64,000 nt of DNA. It comes from Actibacterium sp. MT2.3-13A (GTDB taxonomy: Bacteria > Pseudomonadota > Alphaproteobacteria > Rhodobacterales > Rhodobacteraceae). The notes beneath the pieces were generated by a model, which was not told the origin of the DNA, ran no database searches, and saw nothing but the letters and a program-made list of their open reading frames with translations. This document shows positions 45,085-54,475 of this stretch, one piece after another; within the stretch, counting starts at the first letter, position 1; every line of letters begins with the position of its first letter. Position numbers and translations under genes: made by a program. The stretch lies in the NCBI RefSeq assembly GCF_018139985.1, contig NZ_JAGSOU010000011.1, positions 82,215 through 146,214 on the forward strand, in the 5' to 3' direction.

Positions 45085-46455
45085 TCAGTAGCTGAACGCA
45101 CCGTAGATCCGGGACAGGTCGCCGCCCCAGTCGCCGTTGTAATGCTCCAGCAGCTCGTCGGCGGGGACCTTGCCGGTTTCCACGCTGTCCTCCAGCGCGT
45201 GCAGGAAGTGGCGCTCGTCGGCGACCATGCCGCCCAGCCCCGGGCGGGCGCGCGCCTTTAGCCCCGACCGCGCGATGTCCAGCACCTCGCGCGCGAGATC
45301 CTGCATGCTGCGGCCGCCGACCTCGGCCTGCAGCCCGCGCTCGGAGGCGCCGACGCGCCAGGCCTCGCGGGTCTCGGCGTCCCAGCCCTTCACCAGATCC
45401 CAGGCCGCGTCCAGCGCGCCCTGGTCGTAGGTCAGCCCCACCCAGAACGCGGGCAGCGCGCAGAGCCGCCGCCACGGACCGCCATCGGCGCCGCGCATCT
45501 CGATGAATTTCTTGATCCGCGCCTCGGGGAAGATCGTCGTCAGGTGATCGGCCCAGTCGGACAGCGTCGGCGTCTCGCCCGGCAGCGCCGGCAGCTTTCC
45601 TTGCAGGAAATCGCGGAAGGACTGGCCCAGCGCGTTGATGTATTTGCCGTCGCGGTAGACGAAATACATCGGCACATCGAGCGCGTATTCCACCCATGCC
45701 TCGAAGCCGAAGCCCTCGTCGAAGACGAAGGGCAGCATCCCGGTCCGCGCCGGATCGAGGTCGCGCCACACCCGCGAGCGCCAGCTCTTGTGCCCGTTCA
45801 CCTTGCCCTCGAAGAAGGGCGAGTTGGCGAACAGCGCGGTCGCCACCGGCTGCAACGCCAGCGCCACGCGCAGCTTCTGCACCATGTCGGCCTCGGAGGC
45901 GAAGTCGAGGTTCACCTGCACCGTGCAGGTGCGGTACATCATCGTCTTGCCCATGGTGCCGACGCGATCCATGTAATCGGTCATCAGCTTGTAGCGGCCC
46001 TTGGGCATCTGCGGCATGTCCTCATGCCGCCAGATCGGCGCCGCGCCCAGCCCGATGAAGCCCACGCCGATCTCGTCGGCGACGCTGCGCACCTCGCGCA
46101 GGTGCTCGTTCACCTCGTCGCAGGTCTGGTGGATGGTCTCCAGCGGCGCGCCCGAAAGCTCCAGCTGGCCGCCCGGCTCGAGGCTGACATTGGCGCCGTC
46201 CTTCTCCAGCCCGATCAGGTATTCGCCCTCGTGGATCGGCGACCAGCCGTAGCGGTCGCGCAACCCCTCCAGAACCGCCAGCACCGATCGTTCGCCGGCA
46301 TAGGGGATCGGGCGCAGCGTGTCCTTGCAGTAGCCGAATTTCTCGTGCTCGGTGCCGATGCGCCAGTCGGATTTCGGCTTGCAGCCATCGGCCAGGTATT
46401 CGGCCAGCTGCGAATGGTGTTCGATCGGGCCGCCGCCGGACTGAGGGATGGACAT
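45085..46455 (-). CDS. gshA: Glutamate-cysteine ligase
   Basis: 456 residues, the alphaproteobacterial and plant-type GCS2 form. It joins glutamate and cysteine to gamma-glutamylcysteine in glutathione synthesis. Motifs are RIGTEHEKFGYC, NVSLEPGGQLELSGAPLETIH and YRTCTVQVNLDFASEADMV, all typical. The end GDLSRIYGAFSY is also conserved in the group. It converges on plsY with 27 bases between stops. The second-step gene gshB is not in the window. Confidence 0.95.
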   Translation of the reverse strand: MSIPQSGGGPIEHHSQLAEYLADGCKPKSDWRIGTEHEKFGYCKDTLRPIPYAGERSVLAVLEGLRDRYGWSPIHEGEYLIGLEKDGANVSLEPGGQLELSGAPLETIHQTCDEVNEHLREVRSVADEIGVGFIGLGAAPIWRHEDMPQMPKGRYKLMTDYMDRVGTMGKTMMYRTCTVQVNLDFASEADMVQKLRVALALQPVATALFANSPFFEGKVNGHKSWRSRVWRDLDPARTGMLPFVFDEGFGFEAWVEYALDVPMYFVYRDGKYINALGQSFRDFLQGKLPALPGETPTLSDWADHLTTIFPEARIKKFIEMRGADGGPWRRLCALPAFWVGLTYDQGALDAAWDLVKGWDAETREAWRVGASERGLQAEVGGRSMQDLAREVLDIARSGLKARARPGLGGMVADERHFLHALEDSVETGKVPADELLEHYNGDWGGDLSRIYGAFSY

Positions 46456-46518
46456 GAAGGAAGGCTCCGATCTTGTGTTCGCGATTTGGTCAGGCCAAGA
46501 CCTGCGTCCTGACGCCAG

Positions 46519-47037
46519 TCAAGTCAAGGCCATGCGGTTGGCGCGGCGCCACACCGTGATCCCGCCGGGCGGCACCGGCGCGTCGAGGGCGGCGAGGATG
46601 CGTGCGGGCTCGGCCCCCGGCAGGGCCGCGAAAACGTCGAAGAGCAGCTCGGCCCGCGCCGCGTCGACCGGGATCGCCAGCGCCGGCGCCCCGGCCTGCG
46701 CCAGCCGCCACGCGCGCCCCTGCGCCGTGTCGATCAGGCGCACCTCGGTCAGTTCGCTGAGCGCGGCGAAGCCGCCGGTCTCGGGCGCGAGATAGGAGAT
46801 CTGCCCCTCCATCACCTCGACATAGCCGGGCGCCGAGGCCGGGCGGCGGAACCGCACCCGGCGCAACGCCACCAGCGCCAGCCCCGCGCCCGCGGCCCCC
46901 ACGATCAGCCCGATGCCCTGAAAGAACAGTCCGCCGCGGGTGAACAGCCACAGCCCCGCCAGCGCCACGCCCAGCCCGATCAGGACCTCGCGCCAGCGCC
47001 AGAAGGCCCGGCGCAGCTCCGGCCGGATCAGGCTCAC
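46519..47037 (-). CDS. Small two-helix membrane protein of unknown function
   Basis: 172 residues from a GTG start that overlaps the rsmE stop (GTGA). Two membrane helices: EVLIGLGVALAGLWLFTRG and GLFFQGIGLIVGAAGAGLAL. A soluble domain follows with YVEVMEGQISYLAPETGGF and AWRLAQAGAPALAIPVDAAR. It is not a family I can name, though homologues downstream of rsmE are common in roseobacters. The soluble part resembles a PH-like domain in outline only. Confidence 0.65.
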   Translation of the reverse strand: MSLIRPELRRAFWRWREVLIGLGVALAGLWLFTRGGLFFQGIGLIVGAAGAGLALVALRRVRFRRPASAPGYVEVMEGQISYLAPETGGFAALSELTEVRLIDTAQGRAWRLAQAGAPALAIPVDAARAELLFDVFAALPGAEPARILAALDAPVPPGGITVWRRANRMALT

Positions 47038-47768
47038 CCCCAGTCCCCGAGCGTCGATTGCCACAGCGTCAGCGCCGCCACGGCGGCCGTGTCGGCGCGC
47101 AGAATGCGCGGGCCGAGGCTGACCGCATGGGCGAAGGGAAACCCGCGCAGCCGCGTGCGCTCCGCCTGCGAAAAGCCGCCCTCGGGGCCGATCAGGATCG
47201 CCCATTTGCCGCGCTGCGCGCCCGCAAGCGCGGCGCGCGCGCCCACCAGCGCCTCATCGCAGAACATCAACTGCCGGTCCGCGGGCCAGTCGGCCAGAAC
47301 GCGGTCGAGGCGCGCGAGCTCCGCCACCTCCGGCACATAGGTGCCGCCGCATTGCTCGGCCGCCTCCACCGCGTGGGCCTGGAGCCGGTCGCGGCGGATG
47401 CGCTCGGCATTGGTGAAATCGGTCTGCACCGGACAGATCCGGGCGGCGCCCATCTCGGCGGCCTTTTCCACGATGAAATCGGTGCGCGCCTTCTTGATGG
47501 GGGCGAACAGCAGCCACAGGTCGGGCGGGCTCTGCTGCGGCCGGGTTTGCTCGCGGCAGGCCAGAACCCCGCCGCGCTTGCCCGCCTCCGCGACCTCGGC
47601 CAGCCACTCTCCATGCGCCCCGTCGAAGACCAGGACGGCATCGCCCACGCCCAGCCGCATGACCCCGAACAGGTAATGCGCCTGGTCCCGGCTCAGAGGA
47701 ACCGATTGCCCCGCCCCAAGCGGGTGCTCTACATAGAGCCTGACTTTCGCCGATGTTTTCTCATTCAT
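47034..47768 (-). CDS. rsmE: 16S rRNA (uracil-1498-N3)-methyltransferase
   Basis: 244 residues, SPOUT-class methyltransferase that modifies U1498 of 16S rRNA. Conserved motifs are KKARTDFIVEKAAEMGAARI, the knotted SAM site LIGPEGGFSQAE and SLGPRILRADTAAVAAL. The start MNEKTSAKVRLYVEHP lies only 12 bases from the divergent ubiA start. It is followed by the small membrane protein with a GTGA overlap. Confidence 0.94.
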   Translation of the reverse strand: MNEKTSAKVRLYVEHPLGAGQSVPLSRDQAHYLFGVMRLGVGDAVLVFDGAHGEWLAEVAEAGKRGGVLACREQTRPQQSPPDLWLLFAPIKKARTDFIVEKAAEMGAARICPVQTDFTNAERIRRDRLQAHAVEAAEQCGGTYVPEVAELARLDRVLADWPADRQLMFCDEALVGARAALAGAQRGKWAILIGPEGGFSQAERTRLRGFPFAHAVSLGPRILRADTAAVAALTLWQSTLGDWG

Positions 47769-47780
47769 GGGGGCGACCAT

Positions 47781-48746
47781 ATGTCCGACACCACCCGAAC
47801 GCCAGAGCCCGAGGGCCAGGTTTCCGACGCCGTGCGCGGCAACTGGGTCGACAGCTACGCCCCCGCCTGGACGCGCCCCTACCTGCGCCTCAGCCGCGCC
47901 GACCGCCCCGTCGGCACATGGCTGTTGCTGCTGCCCTGCTGGTGGGGCGTGCTGCTGGCCGCGGCCTCGACGGGCTGGCGCTGGTTCGACCTCTGGATCA
48001 TCCTCGGCTGCGGCCTCGGCGCCTGGCTGATGCGCGGGGCGGGCTGCACCTGGAACGACATCACCGACCGCAAGATCGACGCGCAGGTGGCGCGCACCCG
48101 CTCGCGCCCGATCCCCTCGGGACAGGTCACGGTGGAACAGGCCAGCGCCTGGATGGCGATCCAGGCCGGCGTGGCCTTCCTGATCCTGCTGACCTTCAAC
48201 TGGGCCGCGATCGGGCTGGGGGTGGCCAGCCTCGCGCTGGTGGCGATCTATCCCTTCGCCAAGCGCTTTACCTGGTGGCCGCAGGTCTTCCTCGGGCTCG
48301 CCTTCAACTGGGGGGCGCTGCTGGCCTGGACGGCGCATACCGGCAGCCTCGGCCTGCCGGCAGTTCTCCTCTACCTCGCCGGCATCGCCTGGACGATCTT
48401 CTACGACACGATCTACGCCCACCAGGACAAGGAGGATGACGCGCTGATCGGCGTGAAATCCACCGCGCGGCTGTTCGGCGACGACACCAAGACCTGGCTG
48501 CGCATCTTCATGATGACCAGCGTCGTGCTGATGACCGCGGCCATCGTCATGGGGCTCCTGTCGCAGGACGGCGTGGTCAAGCTGTTCCTCGGCATCGCCG
48601 CGGCCTGGGCCTTCGGCTGGCACATGTCCTGGCAGCTGTCCCGGCTGCGGATCTACGACGGCAGCAACTGCCTGATGCTGTTCCGCGCCAACCGCGATGC
48701 CGGGCTGATCCCTGCGCTGGTTCTCGCCGTCGTGATCCTGCTCTGA
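47781..48746 (+). CDS. ubiA: 4-hydroxybenzoate polyprenyltransferase
   Basis: 321 residues with about eight membrane helices. UbiA attaches the polyprenyl tail to 4-hydroxybenzoate in ubiquinone synthesis, using the product of the polyprenyl synthase at 19.4 kb. The two aspartate motifs are GCTWNDITDRKIDAQVARTR near residue 90 and YDTIYAHQDKEDDALIG near residue 213. The start was taken at the ATG giving MSDTTRTPEP; there is little room for a leader because rsmE starts 12 bases away. Confidence 0.94.
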   Translation: MSDTTRTPEPEGQVSDAVRGNWVDSYAPAWTRPYLRLSRADRPVGTWLLLLPCWWGVLLAAASTGWRWFDLWIILGCGLGAWLMRGAGCTWNDITDRKIDAQVARTRSRPIPSGQVTVEQASAWMAIQAGVAFLILLTFNWAAIGLGVASLALVAIYPFAKRFTWWPQVFLGLAFNWGALLAWTAHTGSLGLPAVLLYLAGIAWTIFYDTIYAHQDKEDDALIGVKSTARLFGDDTKTWLRIFMMTSVVLMTAAIVMGLLSQDGVVKLFLGIAAAWAFGWHMSWQLSRLRIYDGSNCLMLFRANRDAGLIPALVLAVVILL

Positions 48747-48811
48747 TTGCCAATCCCGCGCGGCGGTTCTAAAAATCGCCACGGCATGTCAACCGGAGAA
48801 CTCACGCCCCC

Positions 48812-50905
48812 ATGCGCCTGTCTGCCAACCTGATCGCACTCGCGGCGGTCCTCGTCGCGGGGCTGTTGTGCGTTTTCAGCGCCGTCTTCGCCGTGACCCG
48901 GATCGAGGAACGCGCCGCCACCGAAATCCGCCACGCTCTCGCCGTCGAGGGGCTGGACTGGGCCGAGGTCGCGCCCGACGGGCTGCTGGTGCAGCTCTCC
49001 GGCACTGCGCCCAGCGAGGCCACCCGCTTTCGCGCGCTGTCGATCACCGGCTCCATCGTCGATGCAGAACGCGTCATCGACGCGATGGAGGTGACGCCCT
49101 CGCAGCCGATCAACGCGCCGCGCTTCTCGATGGAGTTGCTGCGCAACGACAGTGGCGTGTCGCTGGTCGGGCTGATCCCGGCGGCGACCGATCGCGGCCG
49201 GCTGCTGAAGGATGTGCGCGATGCGGTGCGCGGGGCGCCGGTGACCGATCTGCTGGACACCGCCAGATTCGACGCCCCCGAGGGCTGGGAGGCGGCGGTT
49301 CGCTTCGGGCTGGAGGCGCTGGGCAAGCTGCCGCGCTCGAAGATCTCGATCGCGGCGGACGAGCTGCGCGCCATCGCCATCGCCGACAGCGGCAAGGAAA
49401 AGCGCCGGCTGGAAACCGAACTGCGCGCCGCCGCGCCCGAGGGTCTGACGCTGGTTCTCGACATCTCGGCCCCGCGGCCGGTGATCGCCCCCTTCACCCT
49501 GCGCTTCATCATCGACGAGAGCGGCGCGCGCTTCGACGCCTGCTCCGCCGATACCGAAGCCGCGCGCGACCGCATCCTCGCCGCCGCGCGCAACGCCGGG
49601 CTGACCGGCAAGGCCGACTGCACCATCGGGCTCGGCGTGCCCTCGCCGAACTGGGCCCGCGCGGTCGAGGCCGGGATCGAGGGGCTGGCGGCGCTGGGCG
49701 GCGGCACCCTGACCTTCTCGGATGCCGACGTGGCGCTGGTGGCGCTGGACAGCACCGATCAGGCGCTCTTCGATCGCGTGGTGGGCGAGACCGAGACCGC
49801 CCTGCCCGAGGTCTTCTCGCTGCATGCGGTCAAGCCCCAGCCGGTCAAGATCGACGGCAGCGGCGAAGGCGACGGCCCGCCCGAATTCGTCGCCACCCTC
49901 AGCCCCGAGGGGCTGGTGCAACTGCGCGGCCGCGTCCCCGACGAGCTGGTGCGCGCGGCCACCGAAAGCTACGCGCGCTCACGCTTCGGGCTCGAGAATG
50001 TCTATGCCGCGATGCGCCTTGATCCCGGCCTGCCCGAGGGCTGGCCGCTGCGGGTGCTGACCAGCCTCGAGGCGCTCTCCGACCTGGAAAACGGCTCGGT
50101 CGTCATGCAGCCCGGGTTCGTCGAGCTGCGCGGCACCACCAGCGACGAAGAGGCCAATGCCCGCATCGCGCGCCTGTTCGCCGACAAGCTGGGCGAGGCG
50201 CAGAACTTCAAGATCGAGGTGGCCTATGTCGCCCCTCCGGAGCCGGAAAACACGCAGCCCGCGCCCGAGGACTGCGTGGCCCGCGTCAACGCCATCCTCG
50301 AAGAGCAGAAGATCACCTTCGCGCCCGGCTCGGTCACCGTCGAGGGCGAGTCGCTGAAGGTCGTGGACCGCATCGCCGAGGTGCTGCGCGAATGTCCCGA
50401 CGCCCAGATGGAGATCGGCGGGCACACCGATTCCCAGGGCCGCGAAGAGATGAACCTCCAGCTCAGCCAAAGCCGCGCCGAGGGCGTGCTTTCGGCCCTT
50501 CTGGCGCGGCGCATCCTGACCAGCAACCTGACCGCGCGGGGCTATGGCGAAAGCCAGCCGATCGCCGATAACGGCACCGAAGAGGGGCGCGAGGCCAACC
50601 GCCGGATCGAGTTCCGCCTGCTGCTGCCCGAGGCCGCCGCGGCGGAAGCAGCGCAAGAGGCCGGGACCGCGGCCGAAGACGCCCCCGGGGAGGCGCCGAG
50701 CGACGGCGCCGCTGCGGCGCAGGACGACACCGCCGGGACGCCGGCCGACGGCGCGCCCGCCGAAGAGGCCGAAACGCCGGCATCCGGGACGACCGATGCG
50801 GCCGCCGAGACCGAAGAACCCGCGCCCGATGCCGCGGCCGCCCCCCCGATCGCCACCGAAACCGACAGCCAATCCGAGGCAGGGACCGCCGATGAACAGA
50901 ACTGA
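48812..50905 (+). CDS. OmpA-family protein with long acidic tail
   Basis: 697 residues. An N-terminal membrane anchor (IALAAVLVAGLLCVFSAVFAV) is followed by BON-like repeats with EVAPDGLLVQLSGTAPSEAT and similar segments. The OmpA C-terminal peptidoglycan-binding domain spans about residues 490-610 (DCVARVNAILEEQKITFAPG, then QMEIGGHTDSQGREEMNLQL, and GYGESQPIADN). The last 90 residues are almost only Ala, Glu, Pro, Asp, Thr and Gly. It probably bridges membrane and cell wall. It overlaps the coiled-coil gene by 14 bases. Confidence 0.85.
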   Translation: MRLSANLIALAAVLVAGLLCVFSAVFAVTRIEERAATEIRHALAVEGLDWAEVAPDGLLVQLSGTAPSEATRFRALSITGSIVDAERVIDAMEVTPSQPINAPRFSMELLRNDSGVSLVGLIPAATDRGRLLKDVRDAVRGAPVTDLLDTARFDAPEGWEAAVRFGLEALGKLPRSKISIAADELRAIAIADSGKEKRRLETELRAAAPEGLTLVLDISAPRPVIAPFTLRFIIDESGARFDACSADTEAARDRILAAARNAGLTGKADCTIGLGVPSPNWARAVEAGIEGLAALGGGTLTFSDADVALVALDSTDQALFDRVVGETETALPEVFSLHAVKPQPVKIDGSGEGDGPPEFVATLSPEGLVQLRGRVPDELVRAATESYARSRFGLENVYAAMRLDPGLPEGWPLRVLTSLEALSDLENGSVVMQPGFVELRGTTSDEEANARIARLFADKLGEAQNFKIEVAYVAPPEPENTQPAPEDCVARVNAILEEQKITFAPGSVTVEGESLKVVDRIAEVLRECPDAQMEIGGHTDSQGREEMNLQLSQSRAEGVLSALLARRILTSNLTARGYGESQPIADNGTEEGREANRRIEFRLLLPEAAAAEAAQEAGTAAEDAPGEAPSDGAAAAQDDTAGTPADGAPAEEAETPASGTTDAAAETEEPAPDAAAAPPIATETDSQSEAGTADEQN

Positions 50906-51215
50906 ATTCATTATCGTCACGGCCATCGTGCTGTTCGTGGCCTTCATGCTGGGCTGGTTCGCCTCATGGCTGATCCACCGCGTCGCCCGCGTGACCCAGT
51001 CGGAAATGGGCGAGCTGGACCAGATGGCGCAGTCCCTGCACGAGGCCGAAGAGGCCCGCGAACAGGCGATCGACTACATGCAGCACCGCGAGGCGGAGCT
51101 GACCAACCGCGTGACCCAGACCGAGGCAGAGCTGAAGGCCGCGATGGACGGGCTGCGCGAGGCGCGTCAGGAAGCGGAGGAACTGCGCGCCTATATCGAG
51201 CGCAAGAACCTGTAG
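50892..51215 (+). CDS. Single-pass membrane protein with coiled coil
   Basis: 107 residues: an N-terminal helix FIIVTAIVLFVAFMLGWFAS then a continuous heptad-like coiled coil (SLHEAEEAREQAIDYMQHRE through LREARQEAEELRAYIERKNL). The start lies inside the end of the OmpA gene, 14 bases before its stop, so the two are coupled and may act together in the envelope. Not assigned to a named family. Confidence 0.75.
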   Translation: MNRTEFIIVTAIVLFVAFMLGWFASWLIHRVARVTQSEMGELDQMAQSLHEAEEAREQAIDYMQHREAELTNRVTQTEAELKAAMDGLREARQEAEELRAYIERKNL

Positions 51216-51276
51216 GCGAATCGCGGACGCCGGATTTCGGCCAAAGATGCGATCCCGTCCGCCGCGCGCGCCGGTC

Positions 51277-51720
51277 TCACCAGCGCGCCAGCGCGTCCTC
51301 GTCCTGCGCCTTGCTCTCGACCCAGGTCTCGCCCTGCGCGGTGATTTCCTTCTTCCAGAAGGGGGCGCGGGATTTCAGGTAATCCATCAGGAACTCGGCC
51401 GCATCGAAGGCGTCGGCCCGGTGCGGCGAGGCGGTCGCGACCATCATGATCATGTCCCCCGCGGCCATCTCGCCGTAGCGGTGGATGATCAGGCAGTCCT
51501 TCAGGTCCCAGCGCGCGCGCGCCTGCGCCTCGATCTTGTCCAGCGCGGCTTCGGTCATGCCCGGGTAATGCTCGATCACCATCCGGCTCAGATCGCCGGA
51601 GACGAGATCGCGCACGATCCCGGTGAAGGTGACCACCGCGCCAGCATCCTGGCGCCCGGCGGCGAAGGCCTCGACCTCGGCGCCCAGCGCGAAGGGCTCC
51701 TGCTGCACGCGCACGGCCAT
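51277..51720 (-). CDS. moaE: Molybdopterin synthase catalytic subunit
   Basis: 147 residues. MoaE moves sulfur from MoaD onto precursor Z to form molybdopterin. Typical motifs are GAVVTFTGIVRD, IEHYPGMTEAALDKI, IIHRYGEMAAGDMIMMVAT and the catalytic lysines in RAPFWKKEIT. It follows moaD by 2 bases as the last gene of uvrC-pgsA-moaD-moaE. Confidence 0.94.
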   Translation of the reverse strand: MAVRVQQEPFALGAEVEAFAAGRQDAGAVVTFTGIVRDLVSGDLSRMVIEHYPGMTEAALDKIEAQARARWDLKDCLIIHRYGEMAAGDMIMMVATASPHRADAFDAAEFLMDYLKSRAPFWKKEITAQGETWVESKAQDEDALARW

Positions 51721-51722
51721 GC

Positions 51723-51971
51723 TCAGCCCCCCGTCATCGGCGGGAAGAAGGCCACCTCGCGCACGCCGGCGAGCGGCGCGTCGAACTCGGCCAGGTCCTG
51801 GTCCAGCGCCACCCGCAGCGCCGAGAGATCGGCGAAAGCCGCGGCATAGCGCTCCTCGCGCGCCTTCAGCTCCTCGATCAGATCGGCCACGGTTGCGGCG
51901 CTGGTTTCCACCTGCTCCTTGGGCAGGCCGATGCGCTCTCGCACCCAGGCAAAATATAGAACGTCGATCAT
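51723..51971 (-). CDS. moaD: Molybdopterin synthase sulfur carrier subunit
   Basis: 82 residues, ubiquitin-like fold ending in the required Gly-Gly (FFPPMTGG), which carries the thiocarboxylate. The start MIDVLYFAWVRERIGLPKEQ is typical. ATGA overlap with pgsA upstream. Confidence 0.92.
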   Translation of the reverse strand: MIDVLYFAWVRERIGLPKEQVETSAATVADLIEELKAREERYAAAFADLSALRVALDQDLAEFDAPLAGVREVAFFPPMTGG

Positions 51972-52573
51972 GTGTCCGCCTCGTCGCGCAGATAGGGAAG
52001 CGCCTTTGAGAAATAGTCCCAGCCGGTGATCAGGGTCAGCGCGGCCGCCAGCCACAGCAGGCCCAGCCCGCCATAGAAACTAATCCCCGCCGCGCCGGTT
52101 TTCCAGTCCGCCGCCGCCCCGGCATGCTGCGCGAACAGCCCATGGGCGAAGAGCACGGCAAGCGCCAGCATCTGCACGGTGGTCTTCCACTTGGCCAGCT
52201 TCGTGACCTTCAGAAGCCCCGCCGTGTCGCCCAGGAACTCGCGCAGGCCGGAGACGAAAACCTCGCGAAACAGGATTGCGGTCGCCGGGATCAGCACCCA
52301 GGGGGTCATCCCGAAGAGGTTGCTGATCACGAACAGCGCGATGACCACCATCGCCTTGTCCGCGATCGGGTCGAGCATCGCGCCGAACAGGCTCATCTGG
52401 TTCCACTTGCGCGCCAGGTAGCCGTCGACCCAGTCGGTGACCGAGGCCCCAACGAACAGCACCAGCGCCAGCCAGTCGGCCGAGGGTCGGGGCAGCGCCA
52501 GGAACACCAGCGCCACGGCGGGCGCGGCCAGCAGGCGGATCACGGTCAGGATATTCGGAACTGTCCAGGTCAT
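51968..52573 (-). CDS. pgsA: CDP-diacylglycerol-glycerol-3-phosphate 3-phosphatidyltransferase
   Basis: 201 residues, integral membrane CDP-alcohol phosphotransferase. It makes phosphatidylglycerol phosphate from CDP-diacylglycerol and glycerol-3-phosphate. The signature DG-x2-AR-x8-G-x3-D-x3-D reads DGYLARKWNQMSLFGAMLDP, continuing IADK, near residue 68. Four to six helices. It lies 18 bases after uvrC and overlaps moaD. Confidence 0.93.
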   Translation of the reverse strand: MTWTVPNILTVIRLLAAPAVALVFLALPRPSADWLALVLFVGASVTDWVDGYLARKWNQMSLFGAMLDPIADKAMVVIALFVISNLFGMTPWVLIPATAILFREVFVSGLREFLGDTAGLLKVTKLAKWKTTVQMLALAVLFAHGLFAQHAGAAADWKTGAAGISFYGGLGLLWLAAALTLITGWDYFSKALPYLRDEADT

Positions 52574-52591
52574 GGCGATAGCCTTACAGGC

Positions 52592-54475
52592 TCAGCCCTT
52601 CTCATGGAAGAAGCCATAGATGGTTTCGGCCAGCGCGTCGGAAATCCCCTCCACCGCCTTCAGGTCCGCCAGCCCCGCCCGGCTGACCGCCTTGGCGCTG
52701 CCGAAATGCGCCAGCAGCGCGCGCTTGCGCGTGGCGCCCACGCCCGGCACCTCGTCCAGCGGCGTCGCCCCCACCGCCTTGGCCCGCTTTTGCCTGTGCG
52801 CACCGATGGCGAAGCGGTGCGCCTCGTCGCGCAGGCGCTGGACGAAATAAAGCACGGGGTCGTTGTGGCGCAGCGCGAAGGCGTTCTCGCCGGGGCGGTG
52901 GAACTCCTCCTTGCCGGCGTCGCGGTCGATGCCCTTGGCCACGCCCACCATCGGGATGTCGTCGACCCCCAGCTCGCGCATGATCTCGGCCACCGCGCTC
53001 ACCTGCCCCGCGCCGCCGTCGATCAGCAGCAGGTCGGGCCAGGTCTCGCCCTGACGCTCAGGATCCTCCTTCAGCAGACGCTGGAAGCGGCGGGTCAGCA
53101 CCTCCTTCATCATGCCGAAATCGTCGCCTGGGGTCAGGTCCTCGCCCCGGATGTTGAACTTGCGGTACTGGCTTTTCACGAAACCCTCGGGGCCGGCCAC
53201 GATCATGCCGCCCACGGCGTTGGTGCCCTGGATGTGGGAGTTGTCGTAGACCTCGATCCGCTTCGGCGGCGCGTCGAGGCCAAAGGCATCGGCCAGACCG
53301 GCCAGCAGCTTGCCCTGCGCCGCGCTTTCCGACATCCGCCGGGCGAGGCTTTCGCGGGCGTTGCGCGCCGCATTCGCCACCAGCTCGGCCTTTTCGCCGC
53401 GCAGGGGCACGGCGATCTCGACCTTGCGGCCGGCCTTTTCCGAAAGCGCCTCGGCCATCAGGTCGGGGTCCTCGATGCCATGCGACAGCAGCAGCAGCCG
53501 AGGCGGCTGCTTGTTGTCGTAGAACTGGCCGAGGAAGCCCTGCAGCACCTCCGCCTCGGACATCCCCGCGCCGATCCTCGGGTAATAGTCGCGGTTGCCC
53601 CAGTTCTGGTTGGCGCGGATGAAGAAGACCTGCACGCAGGCCTGCCCGCCCTCCATGTGCAGCGCCACCACGTCGGCCTCGGCCACGCCGCGCGGGTTGA
53701 TGCCCTGGGCCTGCTGCACCTGGGTCAGCGCCCGGATGCGGTCGCGCAGCGCCGCCGCGCGCTCGAATTCCAGCCCCTCGCTGGCCTCGGCCATCTGCGC
53801 GGCAAGCTGCTCCTGCACGCGGGTCGATCTGCCCTGAAGGAAGCGTTCCGCATCGGCCACCAGAGCGCCGTAATCCGCCTCGCTGATCCGTCCCACGCAA
53901 GGCGCGCTGCAGCGCTTGATCTGATACAGCAGGCAGGGCCGCGTCCGGCTCTCGAACATCGCGTCCGAGCAGTTGCGCAGCAGGAATACCTTCTGCAGCT
54001 GGTTCAGCGTCCGGTTCACCGCGCCGGCGTTGGCGAAGGGGCCGTAATAGCTGCCCTTCTCCTTCTTCGCGCCGCGGTGCTTCTTGATCTGCGGAAAGGC
54101 GTGGTCCTTGGTCACCAGGATGTTGGGAAAGCTCTTGTCGTCGCGCAGGAGCACGTTGTAGCGCGGCTTGAGCTGCTTGATCAGGTTCTGCTCCAGCAGC
54201 AGCGCCTCGGTCTCGGTGCGCGTGGTCAGGAACATCATCGAGGCGGTTTCGCGGATCATCCTCTCGATCCGCGGCGAATGCCCGGCGGGCTTGGCGTAGT
54301 TCGACACCCGCTTCTTCAGGTTGCGCGCCTTGCCGACGTAGAGCACCCGGCTTTCGGCATCCAGCATGCGATAGACCCCCGGCGAATTGTCGAGGGTCCG
54401 AAGGTAGGAATGGATGCGGCGATAGCCCGTCACGGGCGCCTCCGCGCGCCGCGCATCGTTTGGCATGTCATTCAT
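52592..54475 (-). CDS. uvrC: Excinuclease ABC subunit C
   Basis: 627 residues, complete UvrC. It makes both incisions in nucleotide excision repair. The N-terminal GIY-YIG nuclease shows [20 protein letters not shown] near residue 35; a UVR motif ([20 protein letters not shown]) lies near 215; the RNase H-like nuclease is in the middle ([23 protein letters not shown]); the helix-hairpin-helix pair is at the C-terminus ([20 protein letters not shown]). Promoter elements must lie in the AT-rich gap upstream. Confidence 0.96.
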   Translation of the reverse strand: MNDMPNDARRAEAPVTGYRRIHSYLRTLDNSPGVYRMLDAESRVLYVGKARNLKKRVSNYAKPAGHSPRIERMIRETASMMFLTTRTETEALLLEQNLIKQLKPRYNVLLRDDKSFPNILVTKDHAFPQIKKHRGAKKEKGSYYGPFANAGAVNRTLNQLQKVFLLRNCSDAMFESRTRPCLLYQIKRCSAPCVGRISEADYGALVADAERFLQGRSTRVQEQLAAQMAEASEGLEFERAAALRDRIRALTQVQQAQGINPRGVAEADVVALHMEGGQACVQVFFIRANQNWGNRDYYPRIGAGMSEAEVLQGFLGQFYDNKQPPRLLLLSHGIEDPDLMAEALSEKAGRKVEIAVPLRGEKAELVANAARNARESLARRMSESAAQGKLLAGLADAFGLDAPPKRIEVYDNSHIQGTNAVGGMIVAGPEGFVKSQYRKFNIRGEDLTPGDDFGMMKEVLTRRFQRLLKEDPERQGETWPDLLLIDGGAGQVSAVAEIMRELGVDDIPMVGVAKGIDRDAGKEEFHRPGENAFALRHNDPVLYFVQRLRDEAHRFAIGAHRQKRAKAVGATPLDEVPGVGATRKRALLAHFGSAKAVSRAGLADLKAVEGISDALAETIYGFFHEKG

